Assembly: GCA_963739085.1 (NCBI GenBank)
Contig: CAVTZA010000013.1
Coordinates: 1 to 64,000, forward strand
DNA: 64,000 bases
Direction: 5' to 3'
Origin: DATFQE01 sp963739085
Lineage (GTDB): Bacteria > Actinomycetota > Thermoleophilia > Gaiellales > Gaiellaceae
The translations under genes and the position numbers were made by a program. The notes beneath the pieces are model-generated. The model ran no database searches, was not told the origin of the DNA, and was given only the letters and a program-made list of their open reading frames with translations. Shown piece after piece: positions 54,844 to 63,723 of the stretch (positions are counted from its first letter, which is position 1; each line of letters begins with the position of its first letter).

Positions 54844-54849
54844 AGTGTA
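54844..54849 (-). promoter_or_regulatory. Leaderless-type -10 (TACACT) of recO
   Basis: TACACT ends six bases before ATG 54837, the same hexamer and spacing as at dxr. Confidence 0.55.
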
Positions 54850-54900
54850 GAGAGCGGGTCTGAGGGAAAGATCCGCGCCGATTCCGCGATTCGACCGACC

Positions 54901-55152
54901 ATGCCGAGGATCACGATGTATACGACGCGCTGGTGCGGCTACTGCGTCCGCGCGAAGGCGCTGCTCGATTCTCGCGGACTCGCCTACGAGGAGATCAACC
55001 TCGACGACGACCCCCACTTCCGCCGCACGCTCCACGAGCTGACGGGCGGCTGGACCGTCCCCCAGATCCTCATCGACGACGAGCCGATCGGGGGCTACAC
55101 CGAGCTCTGGCGCCTCGACAAGTCCGGCGCGTTGGAAGCTTTTGCGGCCTAG
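54901..55152 (+). CDS. Glutaredoxin-like (mycoredoxin-type) protein
   Basis: An 83-residue thioredoxin-fold redox protein. Active site in ITMYTTRWCGYCVRAKALL (CGYC at residues 12-15), cis-Pro in GGWTVPQILIDDEPIGGYTE. It reduces disulfides or mixed disulfides of mycothiol or glutathione; which thiol depends on the host. Divergent from recO, its end overlaps the L,D-transpeptidase stop by 4 bp. Confidence 0.93.
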   Translation: MPRITMYTTRWCGYCVRAKALLDSRGLAYEEINLDDDPHFRRTLHELTGGWTVPQILIDDEPIGGYTELWRLDKSGALEAFAA

Positions 55153-56252
55153 AGCACGGTAACCGGCGTGCCCGCAGGCACGAGCCGGTTCAGCCGCGTG
55201 ATGTCCCCGTTCCGCATGCGGATGCAGCCGTGGGAGATGCGGCCGGGAACGAGGCCGGGGGCATTCGTCCCGTGGATGCCGATGTACCCGCCGCCGGGCC
55301 AGTCGGTGAGCACCGCGGAGCGGGCCGAGAGCCCGAAGGCGTAGGGCCCGTAGGTCGGGTTGCCGTAGCAGCAGAGCTTCATGCGGATGTAGTACTCACC
55401 GCGCGGCGTCGGCCAGTGGGACTGCCCGACGCCGACCGGCGCGCGGAAGATCTTCTTGCCCGCCCGGTAGAGCGTCGCCATGAACGCGCTTCGGTTCACG
55501 ACCAGCCGCGTGCGCACCATGCGGAAGGCCCCGAGGTCGGTGCGCCGGACCCAGCCGGTGGAGTTGTTCGGCAGCTTCGCGAGCCGCACCTTCACCCACT
55601 CCTTGCGGTCGATGCGGCGGAGCTCGAGCAGCGTGACGAGGTTCTGGGTGTTCTCGGGCGTCAGGAACGGAATCCGGTCGACGACGCCCGCTGACCGCCG
55701 CGGCGCCGAGCGTGCGACGGTGACGCGGAGCAGCTTCGCGTAGCGGTACGTGTGGTTGACCCCGCTGAGCGTCAGGACGGCCGGCCGCTTCGGCTTCTGC
55801 TTCGCCCTGTGCTTGGCCGGCGGCGGGGCCGACCCGATCGCGCGCACGGTGACCGCCACCCGCCGAGGCTCGGCGGCGACCACGGGCGACGTCGTCGAAG
55901 CCGCCGTGAAGGTGATCGCGTGCGTCCCGGCCTGCGCCGGCGTCGGCGTCCAGGTGAGCGTCGCGTCGGCCGGGTTGCCGTCACGGCTCTCGAGGCGGGC
56001 GCCCGCGGGCAGGCCCTGGCTGCCGATGTGGACCGAAACGAGGGAGCCGCCGGTCGCGGACGCGGCCAGGGCGATCGTCACCCTGTTTCCGGCGCCCGTC
56101 GAAACCTGCGCTGCCTCAGCCGGCGTCGGCGCCTGCCACGAGACGACGGTGTCGGCCCCGGCCCAGGGACGCCCCGATGCGGCGCCCGCGCAGACCATAA
56201 ACACGACCAGCGCAGCGAGCGCGCCGGCGGCGCGCATGCAAGAGGCCCCCAT
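55149..56252 (-). CDS. L,D-transpeptidase with cadherin-like domain
   Basis: A 367-residue secreted cell-wall enzyme. Signal peptide (RAAGALAALVVFMVCAGAAS), an Ig/cadherin-like fold (LPAGARLESRDGNPADATLTW, TPAQAGTHAITFTAAS), a Pro/Lys linker (KHRAKQKPKRPAV), an SH3-like segment (WVKVRLAKLPNNSTGWVRRTDLG), then YkuD with IGIHGTNAPG and the catalytic Cys in ISHGCIRMRNGDI. It cross-links peptidoglycan or attaches proteins to it. TATACT is 11 bases before ATG 56252; ATG 56237 is an alternative start. Confidence 0.9.
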   Translation of the reverse strand: MGASCMRAAGALAALVVFMVCAGAASGRPWAGADTVVSWQAPTPAEAAQVSTGAGNRVTIALAASATGGSLVSVHIGSQGLPAGARLESRDGNPADATLTWTPTPAQAGTHAITFTAASTTSPVVAAEPRRVAVTVRAIGSAPPPAKHRAKQKPKRPAVLTLSGVNHTYRYAKLLRVTVARSAPRRSAGVVDRIPFLTPENTQNLVTLLELRRIDRKEWVKVRLAKLPNNSTGWVRRTDLGAFRMVRTRLVVNRSAFMATLYRAGKKIFRAPVGVGQSHWPTPRGEYYIRMKLCCYGNPTYGPYAFGLSARSAVLTDWPGGGYIGIHGTNAPGLVPGRISHGCIRMRNGDITRLNRLVPAGTPVTVL

Positions 56253-56263
56253 GAGCGCGCGGC

Positions 56264-56269
56264 AGTATA
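56264..56269 (-). promoter_or_regulatory. -10 hexamer TATACT of the first L,D-transpeptidase gene
   Basis: TATACT lies eleven bases before ATG 56252, giving a leader of only a few bases. Confidence 0.5.
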
Positions 56270-56302
56270 GACCTACCCTACGGACGCATCCCCACGGGCC
56301 CC

Positions 56303-57028
56303 CTAGGTGACGGTGACCGGCGTGCCGATCGGCATGATCTTGGCGAGCCGGAGGATGTCCGGGTTCTTCATCCTGATGCAGCCATGCGAGACCGCCCCCG
56401 GCAGGAGCCCCGGCTTGTCCGTGCCGTGGATGCCGATGAACCCGCCACCGGGCCAACCGGTGAGGTGCGGGGCGCGGCCGCTCGTTCCGAACGCGAGCGG
56501 CCCGTACATCGGGTCGCTGAACCCGGTCAGCTTCATGCGGACGTAGAACTCACCTCGAGGCGTCGGCAGGTAGGAGCGCCCGACGCCGACGGGAACGCGG
56601 AAGATCACCTTGCCGTGACGGAAAAGCGTGGCCGTCATGCGCGCGCGACTCACGACCAGGTGTGTCCAGACGCCGCGATACGGGCCGATGGCAGACCGGG
56701 GGACCCATCCAGTAGTCCCGTTCGGCAGGACCGCGAGGCGGACGCGCACCCACGAGCCGCGGCTCTCGAGCGCGAGGACGAGGTTGTCCGTTCCCTCTGG
56801 GGTCACGTCCGAGACGACGGTGACCACGCGAGCCGACCTTGCCGGTGCGCTGCGCGCCGCCACAGGCCGCAGCACGTACGCCCAGCGCGTCAGGCCCCCC
56901 TTGGAGCTCAGCACCCTGGTCTCGCCCGTCGCCGACGCTGCGCCCTGCGCCAGCGTCGCTAGGACGACAGTCGCAACGAGCGCCGCAGTGATCAGACCCC
57001 GCTTCATCCTCCCCCTCGAATTCTCCAC
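56303..57028 (-). CDS. L,D-transpeptidase, shorter paralog
   Basis: A 241-residue YkuD protein. Signal peptide (RGLITAALVATVVLATLAQGAASA), an SH3-like stretch (WVRVRLAVLPNGTTGWVPRSAIG), and the catalytic domain with IGIHGTDKPGLLPGAVSHGCIRM carrying the His and Cys. It lacks the cadherin-like domain of its neighbour and is close to it in the YkuD part, so the pair looks like a tandem duplication. Start 57028 or the internal ATG 57007; GGGGGAGG directly before 57007 leaves this open. Confidence 0.9.
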   Translation of the reverse strand: MENSRGRMKRGLITAALVATVVLATLAQGAASATGETRVLSSKGGLTRWAYVLRPVAARSAPARSARVVTVVSDVTPEGTDNLVLALESRGSWVRVRLAVLPNGTTGWVPRSAIGPYRGVWTHLVVSRARMTATLFRHGKVIFRVPVGVGRSYLPTPRGEFYVRMKLTGFSDPMYGPLAFGTSGRAPHLTGWPGGGFIGIHGTDKPGLLPGAVSHGCIRMKNPDILRLAKIMPIGTPVTVT

Positions 57029-57169
57029 GTTTCCACAGACTTGTCGAATTGTGCCTGAGATCCGTCACGAGGCGGCTGCGGCCGGCTCCGTCACCGGACG
57101 TCCCAATCCGTCGCGCACCTCCTTCGGGGGTAGCCGCGTCCTTGGAAAGAAAACGGCCCTCGCCAGGGG

Positions 57170-58000
57170 CTACGCAGGCGCGCGCTGGCAGTGCGGGCAG
57201 AACCACGTGCCGCGACCGGCGGCGCGGGTCTTGGCGATTGGCGTGCCGCAGCGCGAGCACGGCTCGCCGTCGCGTCCGTACGCCTCGAACTCGTGCTGCA
57301 TCGCGCCGCTGCCGCCGTTCGGCATCCGGTAGTCGCTGAGCGTCGCGCCCTGTCGCGCGATCCCCAGCTCGAGCGCCTCGCGAACCGCTGCATGAAGACG
57401 CTTGATCTCGGCAGGCTTCAACTCGCCCGCGGCCGTGAGCGGATGGATGCGCGCGCGCCACAACGCCTCGTCCGCGTAGATGTTCCCCATGCCGGCGAGC
57501 GAGCGCTGGTCGAGGAGCGCCGCCTTCACAGGAGCCCGGCGGCCTTCCAGCCGGCGCCCCAGCGCGCGCGGCGTGAACGCCTCCGAGAACGGCTCGTCGC
57601 CGAGGCGCTCGGCAAGATACGGATCCAGCTCACCCGGCTCGAGCAGGAGCCATGTGCCGAACCGGCGGACGTCTCGATATCCGACGTCCGATCCGTTGTC
57701 TAGCCTGAGAACAGCACGTCGATACGGGTCGTCCGGGAGCGAGCCGTCGGAGTGCACGAAGCTCCCCGTCATCCGGAGGTGAACCAGGAGAACCCGACCG
57801 CTCTCGAACCGAAAAATCAAATATTTGCCGCGACGGTCCAACTGCTGAACGACCTCGCCTTCGAGCTCCATCGCGACCTCGAGCGGCTCGAATGGGCGCA
57901 CGAGCCGACCGTCGAGGATCTCGACTCGTTCGAGGCGCCGGCCGACCACCGCCGGATCAAGGGCGCGGCGGACGGTCTCGACCTCGGGCAGCTCGGGCAT
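57170..58000 (-). CDS. mutM: Formamidopyrimidine-DNA glycosylase
   Basis: A 276-residue DNA repair enzyme removing 8-oxoguanine. The N-terminus PELPEVETVRRALDP carries catalytic Pro2 and Glu3; RGKYLIFRFESGRVLLVHLRMTG has the conserved Lys; LLDQRSLAGMGNIYADEALWRARIHP is the helix-two-turn-helix; the zinc finger is CSRCGTPIAKTRAAGRGTWF and CPHC. TAGCGT lies six bases before ATG 58000. Confidence 0.95.
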   Translation of the reverse strand: MPELPEVETVRRALDPAVVGRRLERVEILDGRLVRPFEPLEVAMELEGEVVQQLDRRGKYLIFRFESGRVLLVHLRMTGSFVHSDGSLPDDPYRRAVLRLDNGSDVGYRDVRRFGTWLLLEPGELDPYLAERLGDEPFSEAFTPRALGRRLEGRRAPVKAALLDQRSLAGMGNIYADEALWRARIHPLTAAGELKPAEIKRLHAAVREALELGIARQGATLSDYRMPNGGSGAMQHEFEAYGRDGEPCSRCGTPIAKTRAAGRGTWFCPHCQRAPA

Positions 58001-58006
58001 GTCCCG

Positions 58007-58012
58007 ACGCTA
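58007..58012 (-). promoter_or_regulatory. Leaderless-type -10 (TAGCGT) of mutM
   Basis: TAGCGT ends six bases before ATG 58000. Its TAG is the stop codon of deoA (58010-58012). Confidence 0.55.
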
Positions 58013-59308
58013 GCTGATGACGTCCAGGACGACGCCCTGCGCCGGGCCGGGCTCCTCGCCGATCTCGTAGGCCGCAAGGAGACGCTCGGCTGCCTGCGCT
58101 GCTGTCCCCTCGTCGCCGGCGTGGATCTCGGCGATCGCGTCGCCCCTCGCAACGCGCTCGCCGCGCTTCCGGTGGAGGACCACCCCCACCGAGTGGTCGA
58201 TCTCGTCCGCTTTCGTGCGGCGCCCGGCGCCGAGCTCGAGCGCGACGATCCCGACGGGCAACGCCCGCACCCGGGTGATCCAGCCCTCACGGTCGCATGC
58301 GACCTGATGAACGACCGGCGCGCGGGGAAGTCGGTCCTCGCCGGGATCGCCGCCCTGCGCCTCGATCCACCGTCGATAGGCGGCTTCGCCCCTGCCGTCG
58401 CTCATCGCCGCCTCGACGCGGTCCCGAGCGGCCGCCTCGTCGAGGCCGAGGTCGGAGAGCGAGACGAGCTTGGAGGCCGCGGCCGTGACCAGCTCGGTGA
58501 AGTCGGGCGGGCCCTCGCCGCGAATCGTGGCGATCGCCTCACGGATCTCGAGCGCATTGCCGACCGCGCGCCCGAGCGGCTGGTCCATGTCGGTGAGCAG
58601 GCACACGACCTCACGGCCGGCTCCGGTGCCCAGCTCGCGCATCGCCTCGGCGAGCTCGCGTGCCTCCGACAGGGTCCGCATGAAGGCGCCATCGCCGACC
58701 TTGACGTCGAGGACGATCGCCTGCGCTCCTGCAGCGATCTTCTTCGACATGATGCTTGCGGCGATCAGCGGAATCGAGTCCACCGTCGCGGTGACGTCGC
58801 GGAGCGCATAAAGCTGCTTGTCGGCGGGCACGAGGTCTGCCGTTTGGCCGATGACGGCGACGCCGGCGTCGCGGACCTGGGCGACGAACTCGTCGAGTGC
58901 CAACTCGACGCGGAAGCCGGGAATCGACTCGAGCTTGTCGAGCGTCCCGCCTGTGTGCCCGAGCCCGCGGCCGCTCATCTTCCCGAAGGGCACGCCGCAG
59001 GCGGCCACGAGCGGCGCGACCGCGATCGACGTCTTGTCGCCGACCCCGCCGGTCGAGTGCTTGTCCACGACCTTGCGGCCGAGCAGCCCCGCCAGGTCGA
59101 TCGTCTCGCCGCTCGCAATGATCGCTTCCGTCATCGCGAGCGTCTCAGCGGCCGAGAGCCCGCGAAACCAGACCGCCATGCAGAAGGCCGACAGCTGGTA
59201 GTCGGGAATCTGTCCGCGGCCGTAGTCGAGCACGAGCTCGAAGATCTCCTCGGCGCCCAGCTCGGCACCGTTCCGCTTGCGCTCGATCAGCTCGGCCGGA
59301 CGGATCAT
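58010..59308 (-). CDS. deoA: Thymidine/pyrimidine-nucleoside phosphorylase
   Basis: A 432-residue enzyme phosphorolysing pyrimidine (deoxy)nucleosides. AELIERKRNGAELGAEEIFELV, DYQLSAFCMAVWFRGLS, the phosphate loop VVDKHSTGGVGDKTSIAVAP, MSGRGLGHTGGTLDKLESIPG and VKVGDGAFMRTL are hallmark motifs. GGAG five bases before ATG 59308. It lies 46 bp after deoB on the same strand; together they feed deoxyribose 1-phosphate from nucleosides into deoxyribose 5-phosphate. Confidence 0.94.
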   Translation of the reverse strand: MIRPAELIERKRNGAELGAEEIFELVLDYGRGQIPDYQLSAFCMAVWFRGLSAAETLAMTEAIIASGETIDLAGLLGRKVVDKHSTGGVGDKTSIAVAPLVAACGVPFGKMSGRGLGHTGGTLDKLESIPGFRVELALDEFVAQVRDAGVAVIGQTADLVPADKQLYALRDVTATVDSIPLIAASIMSKKIAAGAQAIVLDVKVGDGAFMRTLSEARELAEAMRELGTGAGREVVCLLTDMDQPLGRAVGNALEIREAIATIRGEGPPDFTELVTAAASKLVSLSDLGLDEAAARDRVEAAMSDGRGEAAYRRWIEAQGGDPGEDRLPRAPVVHQVACDREGWITRVRALPVGIVALELGAGRRTKADEIDHSVGVVLHRKRGERVARGDAIAEIHAGDEGTAAQAAERLLAAYEIGEEPGPAQGVVLDVIS

Positions 59309-59354
59309 CGGGGCTCCGCGTCGAGCGCGCGGGCGTGGTCGGCCTGTCGGAGGC

Positions 59355-60536
59355 TCACGCGGCGGCGACGATCGGTTGGACGATCGGCTGACCGGGGATC
59401 CCGCGCGGGGGCGTGCGACCGCCGAGCCAGGCATTGACGGTGGCGCCGACGTCTGCGAACTCGCCCTCATGGACCTGGCCAGCCGCGTTCTTGCCCTGGA
59501 CGTAGGCGAGCAGCAACGCATGCTCGCGCGAGTGGTCGGTCGACGGCGTGGTCGGATCGCAGCCGTGGTCCGACGTGAGGACGAGTAGGTCACCCGGCCG
59601 CAGGGCGTCGAGCAGATCGGGCAGGCGGCGGTCGAAGTCCTGGAGGCAGCGGTGGAAGTTCACGGGGTCGTTGCGGTGGCCCCAGAGCATGTCCGTCTCG
59701 ACAAGGTTCACGAACACGAGCCCCGACTCCAGCTCCTGAAGCAGACGCTCGGTCGTCGTGATTCCCTCGATGTTCGACTTCGTCGGATGGGACTCGTCGA
59801 TGTCGTAGCCGGCGAAGATGTCGCGGATCTTCCCGACACCGTGGACGACGCCGCCGGCTTCGCGCACCAGCGACAGGTAGTTCGGCTGCTTGGGCTTGAG
59901 CGACCAGTCGTGGCGGTTCGGCGTCCGCGTGTAGTTGCCCGGCTCGCCGACGAACGGCCGAGCGATCACGCGGCCGACCGCGTGCTTGCCGGTGAGGATC
60001 TCCCGCGCCGCCTCGCAGCCGGCGTAGAGCTCCTCGAGCGGGATCGTCTCCTCGTGCGCGGCGATCTGGAAGACCGAATCCGCGGACGTGTAGACGATCC
60101 ACTTGCCGGTGCGCTGGTGCTCCTCGCCCAGCTCGTCGATGATCTCGGTCCCCGACGCGGCCTTGTTGCCGAGCACTCCGCGGCCGGTGCGGTGCATGAA
60201 CGGGTCGATCACGTCGTGTGGGAAGCCGTGGGCGTACGTCGGCATCGCCTGAGGCGTCACGACGCCCATCAGCTCCCAGTGGCCGGTCGTCGTGTCCTTG
60301 CCCTTCGAGCGCTCGAGCAGCCGGCCCGCCACGGCGGGGGCGCCCGGCTGCGGTGGGCAGCCCTCGAGCGGCTCGACGTTGCCGAGCCCGAGCGCCTCCA
60401 TGTTCGGCAGGTCGAGCCCTCCCACCGCGCGCGCGACGTTGCCAAGAGTGTCGGAGCCTTCATCCCCGTATTCGTCGGCGTCCGGCAGCGCGCCGGCGCC
60501 GACGGCATCGAGGACGATCACGCATGCCCGTGGCAT
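59355..60536 (-). CDS. deoB: Phosphopentomutase
   Basis: A 393-residue alkaline-phosphatase-fold mutase converting (deoxy)ribose 1-phosphate to 5-phosphate. ACVIVLDAVGAGALPDADEYGDEGSDTL, KGKDTTTGHWELMGV with the phospho-Thr, NKAASGTEIIDELG, YTSADSVFQIAAHEE and VLTSDHGCDPTTPSTDHSREH show the two-metal site. TAGGAT lies six bases before ATG 60536. Confidence 0.95.
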   Translation of the reverse strand: MPRACVIVLDAVGAGALPDADEYGDEGSDTLGNVARAVGGLDLPNMEALGLGNVEPLEGCPPQPGAPAVAGRLLERSKGKDTTTGHWELMGVVTPQAMPTYAHGFPHDVIDPFMHRTGRGVLGNKAASGTEIIDELGEEHQRTGKWIVYTSADSVFQIAAHEETIPLEELYAGCEAAREILTGKHAVGRVIARPFVGEPGNYTRTPNRHDWSLKPKQPNYLSLVREAGGVVHGVGKIRDIFAGYDIDESHPTKSNIEGITTTERLLQELESGLVFVNLVETDMLWGHRNDPVNFHRCLQDFDRRLPDLLDALRPGDLLVLTSDHGCDPTTPSTDHSREHALLLAYVQGKNAAGQVHEGEFADVGATVNAWLGGRTPPRGIPGQPIVQPIVAAA

Positions 60537-60541
60537 GGGGC

Positions 60542-60548
60542 TATCCTA
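60542..60548. promoter_or_regulatory. Shared palindromic -10 (TATCCTA / TAGGATA) for deoB and small TM gene
   Basis: TAGGAT (minus) ends six bases before deoB ATG; TATCCT (plus) ends nine bases before ATG 60557. Confidence 0.5.
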
Positions 60549-60556
60549 AAGCGGCC

Positions 60557-60775
60557 ATGACCACGATCCTCGGGCTCTTCGGCCTCGCGCTCTTCATCGT
60601 CGGCGTCATCAGCCTCGCCGCGAGCGTGACGTGGACGGTCGTGAAGATCACGCCGGCGGAGAAGCGGCCCAAGCCCACCGGCGCAGCAGCAGCAGCTAGA
60701 CCGGAGACAGCGGCAGGACGTCGTCGAGCGGGTGGTAGTCGAGGCCGTGCGCCTCGGCGACGGCCTCATAGGTGA
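60557..60775 (+). CDS. Small single-helix membrane protein
   Basis: 72 residues, with one membrane helix (ILGLFGLALFIVGVISLAASVTW) and a short basic tail. Only about the first 45 residues look like a protein. After a GCAGCAGCAGCAGC run the frame continues as Arg-rich sequence overlapping the end of ald by 80 bp. Slippage or an error in that run could hide a TAG at 60697. Function unknown. Confidence 0.5.
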   Translation: MTTILGLFGLALFIVGVISLAASVTWTVVKITPAEKRPKPTGAAAAARPETAAGRRRAGGSRGRAPRRRPHR

Positions 60776-61820
60776 TCTTGCCGTCGAGCACGTTGACGCC
60801 TCCTGCGAGCGCTCGATCGCGCGCCACGGCCTCGGCGAGACCGTGCTCGGCGATCGCCTCGACGTAGGGGAGCGTCGCGTTGGTCAGCGCCTTCGTCGAC
60901 GTGATCGGCACCGCGCCCGGCATGTTCGCGACGCAGTAGTGCGTGACCCCGTCGACGACGTAGACGGGCTCGGAGTGCGTGGTGGGCCGCGATGTCTCGA
61001 TGCAGCCGCCCTGGTCGATCGCAACGTCGGCGACGACGGAGCCTTCCTTCATCCCGCGCACCATCTCCGCCGTGACGAGCCGGGGCGCAAGCGCTCCGGG
61101 GATCAGGACCGCGCCGATGACGACGTCGGCATCGGCGACGGACTCCTCGATCTGCAGGCTCGAGGACATCAGCAGGGTGACGCGGGCGCCGAGGACCTCC
61201 TCGAGGTGGCGCATCCGGTCGATCGAGCGTTCGAGGATGGTGACCTTCGCCCCGAGGCCGAGCGCGATGACGGCCGCGTTGTAGCCGACCATGCCACCGC
61301 CGATCACGACGACCTTCCCGGGCGCGACGCCCGGCACGCCCCCGAGCAGCAGTCCGCGCCCTCCGAGCGGCTTCTCCAGGAAGTAGGCGCCCGCCTGCGC
61401 CGCGAGTCGCCCGGCGATCTCGCTCATCGGCGCCAGCAGGGGCAACGCGCGGTTCGATGTCTCGACCGTCTCGTACGCGACCGCCGCGACGCCGCTGTCC
61501 AGGAGCGCCCGTGTGAGCGGCTCGTCCGCGGCGATGTGCAGGTAGGTGAAGAGCACGAGGTCCTCGCGCAATCGCCCGTACTCGGGCGCGATCGGCTCCT
61601 TCACCTTGAGCAGGAGCTCCGCCTCGGCCCAGACGTCTTCGACCGAGGCGATCCTGGCACCGACCGCCTCGTACGCGCTGTCGGGGAACGCGCTTCCGTC
61701 CCCAGCGCCCGTCTCGACAGTCACCTCGTGGCCGGCCTGCACGAGCTCGAGCGCGCCCGCGGGCGTGAGCGCCACGCGGTACTCGTCGGGCTTGATCTCC
61801 TTGGCGACGCCGACCTTCAT
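60696..61820 (-). CDS. ald: Alanine dehydrogenase
   Basis: A 374-residue NAD-dependent enzyme interconverting alanine with pyruvate and ammonia. VGVAKEIKPDEYRVALTPAGALELVQAGHEV at the start, VKVKEPIAPEYGRLREDLVLFTYLHIAA, the Rossmann loop VVIGGGMVGYNAAVIALGLGAKVTILE, DVAIDQGGCIETSRPTTHS and YCVANMPGAVPITSTKALTNATLPY. TATCGT lies twelve bases before the ATG. No pyruvate-linked regulator is adjacent. Confidence 0.94.
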   Translation of the reverse strand: MKVGVAKEIKPDEYRVALTPAGALELVQAGHEVTVETGAGDGSAFPDSAYEAVGARIASVEDVWAEAELLLKVKEPIAPEYGRLREDLVLFTYLHIAADEPLTRALLDSGVAAVAYETVETSNRALPLLAPMSEIAGRLAAQAGAYFLEKPLGGRGLLLGGVPGVAPGKVVVIGGGMVGYNAAVIALGLGAKVTILERSIDRMRHLEEVLGARVTLLMSSSLQIEESVADADVVIGAVLIPGALAPRLVTAEMVRGMKEGSVVADVAIDQGGCIETSRPTTHSEPVYVVDGVTHYCVANMPGAVPITSTKALTNATLPYVEAIAEHGLAEAVARDRALAGGVNVLDGKITYEAVAEAHGLDYHPLDDVLPLSPV

Positions 61821-61957
61821 GGAAGCCGGGCAACGATATCCACATCCCGTGGACGGACCGCAACAGAATCGCCACAGAACCGTCTCGGTTCCGCGCGGCC
61901 TTCCGAACTAGGATCGAGAGTGGTGGGTGGTCAGCGGTCGGCCCTGGGTGACTCGCC

Positions 61958-62737
61958 TCACCGGGACATGGCGAGGCGGGCCACCAGGTTTCGTTCTTCG
62001 TCGCCCAGCCACGGTGGGGAGCCTGCTCGCGCGTTTGCTCTCGCGTGCTCGGGGTCGCGTGTCGCCGGGATGACGACGTCCACTCGCGCATCCGAGAGCG
62101 CCCACTTGAGCAGCGCCTGCGGCCACGTCTCGATGCCGAACTCCCTCAGCGGCTGCAGCTGATCTTCCGACGGCGGGCGCCGCAGGAGCGCTCCCTGCCC
62201 CAGCGGGCGCATCACGATCACGGCCACTCCGAGCTCCTCCGCAAGCGGGAGCAGCTCGCGCTCGCACTCCCGCTCCATCGGGCTGTAGGGCACCTGCAGC
62301 GTCTGGAAGCGACCCGTGCGCAGCGCGGTCGCGAGCTCCCCGAGCGCGCCGGACGAGTAGTGCGTCACGCCCAGCCGCCCGATTCGCCCCGCCTCGCGCT
62401 CCGACTCGAGCCACGGGAGGTGCCCCCGCCAAGTGACGAGGTTGTGCACCTGCTCCACGTCGACGTGTCCGAACCAGCCGAGCTGGCTCGCGAACTGCTC
62501 GCGGCCCTCCTCGACCGAGTCGGCCCAGATCTTCGTGGCCACGGTCACTTCGTCGCGCCGCCCCTCGAGCGCCGCCGCGAGCGACTGCTCCGCACCGCGG
62601 TACATGGGGGACGAGTCGACGAACCTCGTCCCCGCGGCGAGTGCGGCGTGCACGACTTCGCCGGCCATCGCGTCGTCACTGCCGAACGTGTTCCACGTGC
62701 CGAGCCCTACGACCGGGCCGAGCCGCCGCTCGTCCAT
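61958..62737 (-). CDS. Aldo/keto reductase
   Basis: A 259-residue NADPH-dependent reductase of the (beta/alpha)8 type. GPVVGLGTWNTFG, AGTRFVDSSPMYRGAEQSLAAAL with catalytic Asp and Tyr, VTVATKIWADS with the Lys, RIGRLGVTHYSSGALGEL, VPYSPMERECERELLPLAEELGVAVIVMRPLGQGALL and VIPATRDPEHARANARA near the cofactor site. Substrate unknown. ATG 62737 overlaps the upstream gene's stop (TGATG). Confidence 0.9.
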   Translation of the reverse strand: MDERRLGPVVGLGTWNTFGSDDAMAGEVVHAALAAGTRFVDSSPMYRGAEQSLAAALEGRRDEVTVATKIWADSVEEGREQFASQLGWFGHVDVEQVHNLVTWRGHLPWLESEREAGRIGRLGVTHYSSGALGELATALRTGRFQTLQVPYSPMERECERELLPLAEELGVAVIVMRPLGQGALLRRPPSEDQLQPLREFGIETWPQALLKWALSDARVDVVIPATRDPEHARANARAGSPPWLGDEERNLVARLAMSR

Positions 62738-63723
62738 CAGCCGGCGCCCCCGGCGGCAAGCTTGCCTGCCGCAAACGCCGCCGCGAAGAACCACGGATCG
62801 TCGTCGGCACCCCGGCCCATGTGCGAGAGCGGCAGCCCCTCGCAGGCGGCCTCCCACCCCGAGACGTCGACCTCGACGGCACCGTCGGGCGGCGCGCCGA
62901 CCGGACACCCGGCCGGCCAGGCGATCTCGGGCAATACCCCAGACAGCAGCGCGAGCACGGACGTGGAGTGATGCGACACCCCGCGATGACGCTCGCGCGG
63001 GTCGGTTCCCGAGACGCGGAGTGCCAGAACGCCGCGACCGCCGAGCGTGCTCGCAGCGAGCAGCGCGGAGGCGGCGGCGGTCCCGCCGTGCCCGGTGCCG
63101 GTCGCGGTCCCGACGATCCCCGGGCCGATCGACGTCACGATGGCCTCGGCGCCCCGGGCACGCGCCACCGCCAACGCTGAGAAGAGGCTCACGGCCTCCA
63201 CGTCCCCGCCGAAGCAGGCGCCCGACCCGACCGCGAGCTCGACGAGGCCCGCAGCGCGCAGGGCCCGAACCGTGTCCGAGAGCGTGACCGGCAGTGCCCC
63301 GCCTTCGACCTGGACGTACGTCACACGCCGTCCGCGCAACGCCGCACAGACCGGCGCGACCTGGCTGTGGAGCGAGCACGCGACCACCGGCACGCCATCG
63401 AGCGTCGCCGGAAGCAGACCCTCCTCCTCCCCGTGCCGCACGGCGAACTGGAGCGAGGTGTACGGCAGCTTCATCACGTGCGCGCCGGGCTCCGCCGCCA
63501 GCCCGAGGCCGCGCGTCAGGTTGGCGTGCAGCACGTCGAACCCGCCCGAACCCAGCCCCAACTCGCGCGCCTGGACGTTCACGAGCACGTCGTCCCCTTC
63601 CTCGACCGGACCGGTGAGGTCGACGTACGCGACGCACGGAGCCCCGTCCACCTCGAGGCGGGCCAGCCCCTCGACGCGCTCCCGGACGGCCGTGACCGTG
63701 CCGCGCCTAAGGCTGACTGCCAC
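62737..63723 (-). CDS. DUF3866 family protein
   Basis: A 328-residue protein of the DUF3866 family found in Actinobacteria. VTAVRERVEGLARLEVDGAPCVAYVDLTGPVEEGDDVLVN, then LHANLTRGLGL, MKLPYTSLQFAVRHGEEE, ACSLHSQVAPVCAAL, SLFSALAVARARGAEAIVTSIGPGIVGTATGTGHGG and RHRGVSHHSTSVL. The Gly/His-rich blocks suggest a ligand site, but no function is known. GTG 63723 is chosen because the upstream residues are not conserved-looking. The 19-bp repeat overlaps this start. Confidence 0.85.
   Translation of the reverse strand: MAVSLRRGTVTAVRERVEGLARLEVDGAPCVAYVDLTGPVEEGDDVLVNVQARELGLGSGGFDVLHANLTRGLGLAAEPGAHVMKLPYTSLQFAVRHGEEEGLLPATLDGVPVVACSLHSQVAPVCAALRGRRVTYVQVEGGALPVTLSDTVRALRAAGLVELAVGSGACFGGDVEAVSLFSALAVARARGAEAIVTSIGPGIVGTATGTGHGGTAAASALLAASTLGGRGVLALRVSGTDPRERHRGVSHHSTSVLALLSGVLPEIAWPAGCPVGAPPDGAVEVDVSGWEAACEGLPLSHMGRGADDDPWFFAAAFAAGKLAAGGAG

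Noticed and set aside
53668..55152. 494-residue plus-strand frame
   Set aside because: Only its last 83 residues (glutaredoxin) are real; the rest is antisense to recO or out of frame with the esterase.
57752..59437. Long plus-strand frame opposite mutM and deoA
   Set aside because: It is a mirror of two well-recognised genes; its sequence is Asp/Arg/Val-rich without any family motif, as expected opposite GC-rich coding DNA.
60680..60697. GCAGCAGCAGCAGC run as a microsatellite of interest
   Set aside because: Only about four units long; common in GC-rich coding DNA, noted only as a possible slippage site.
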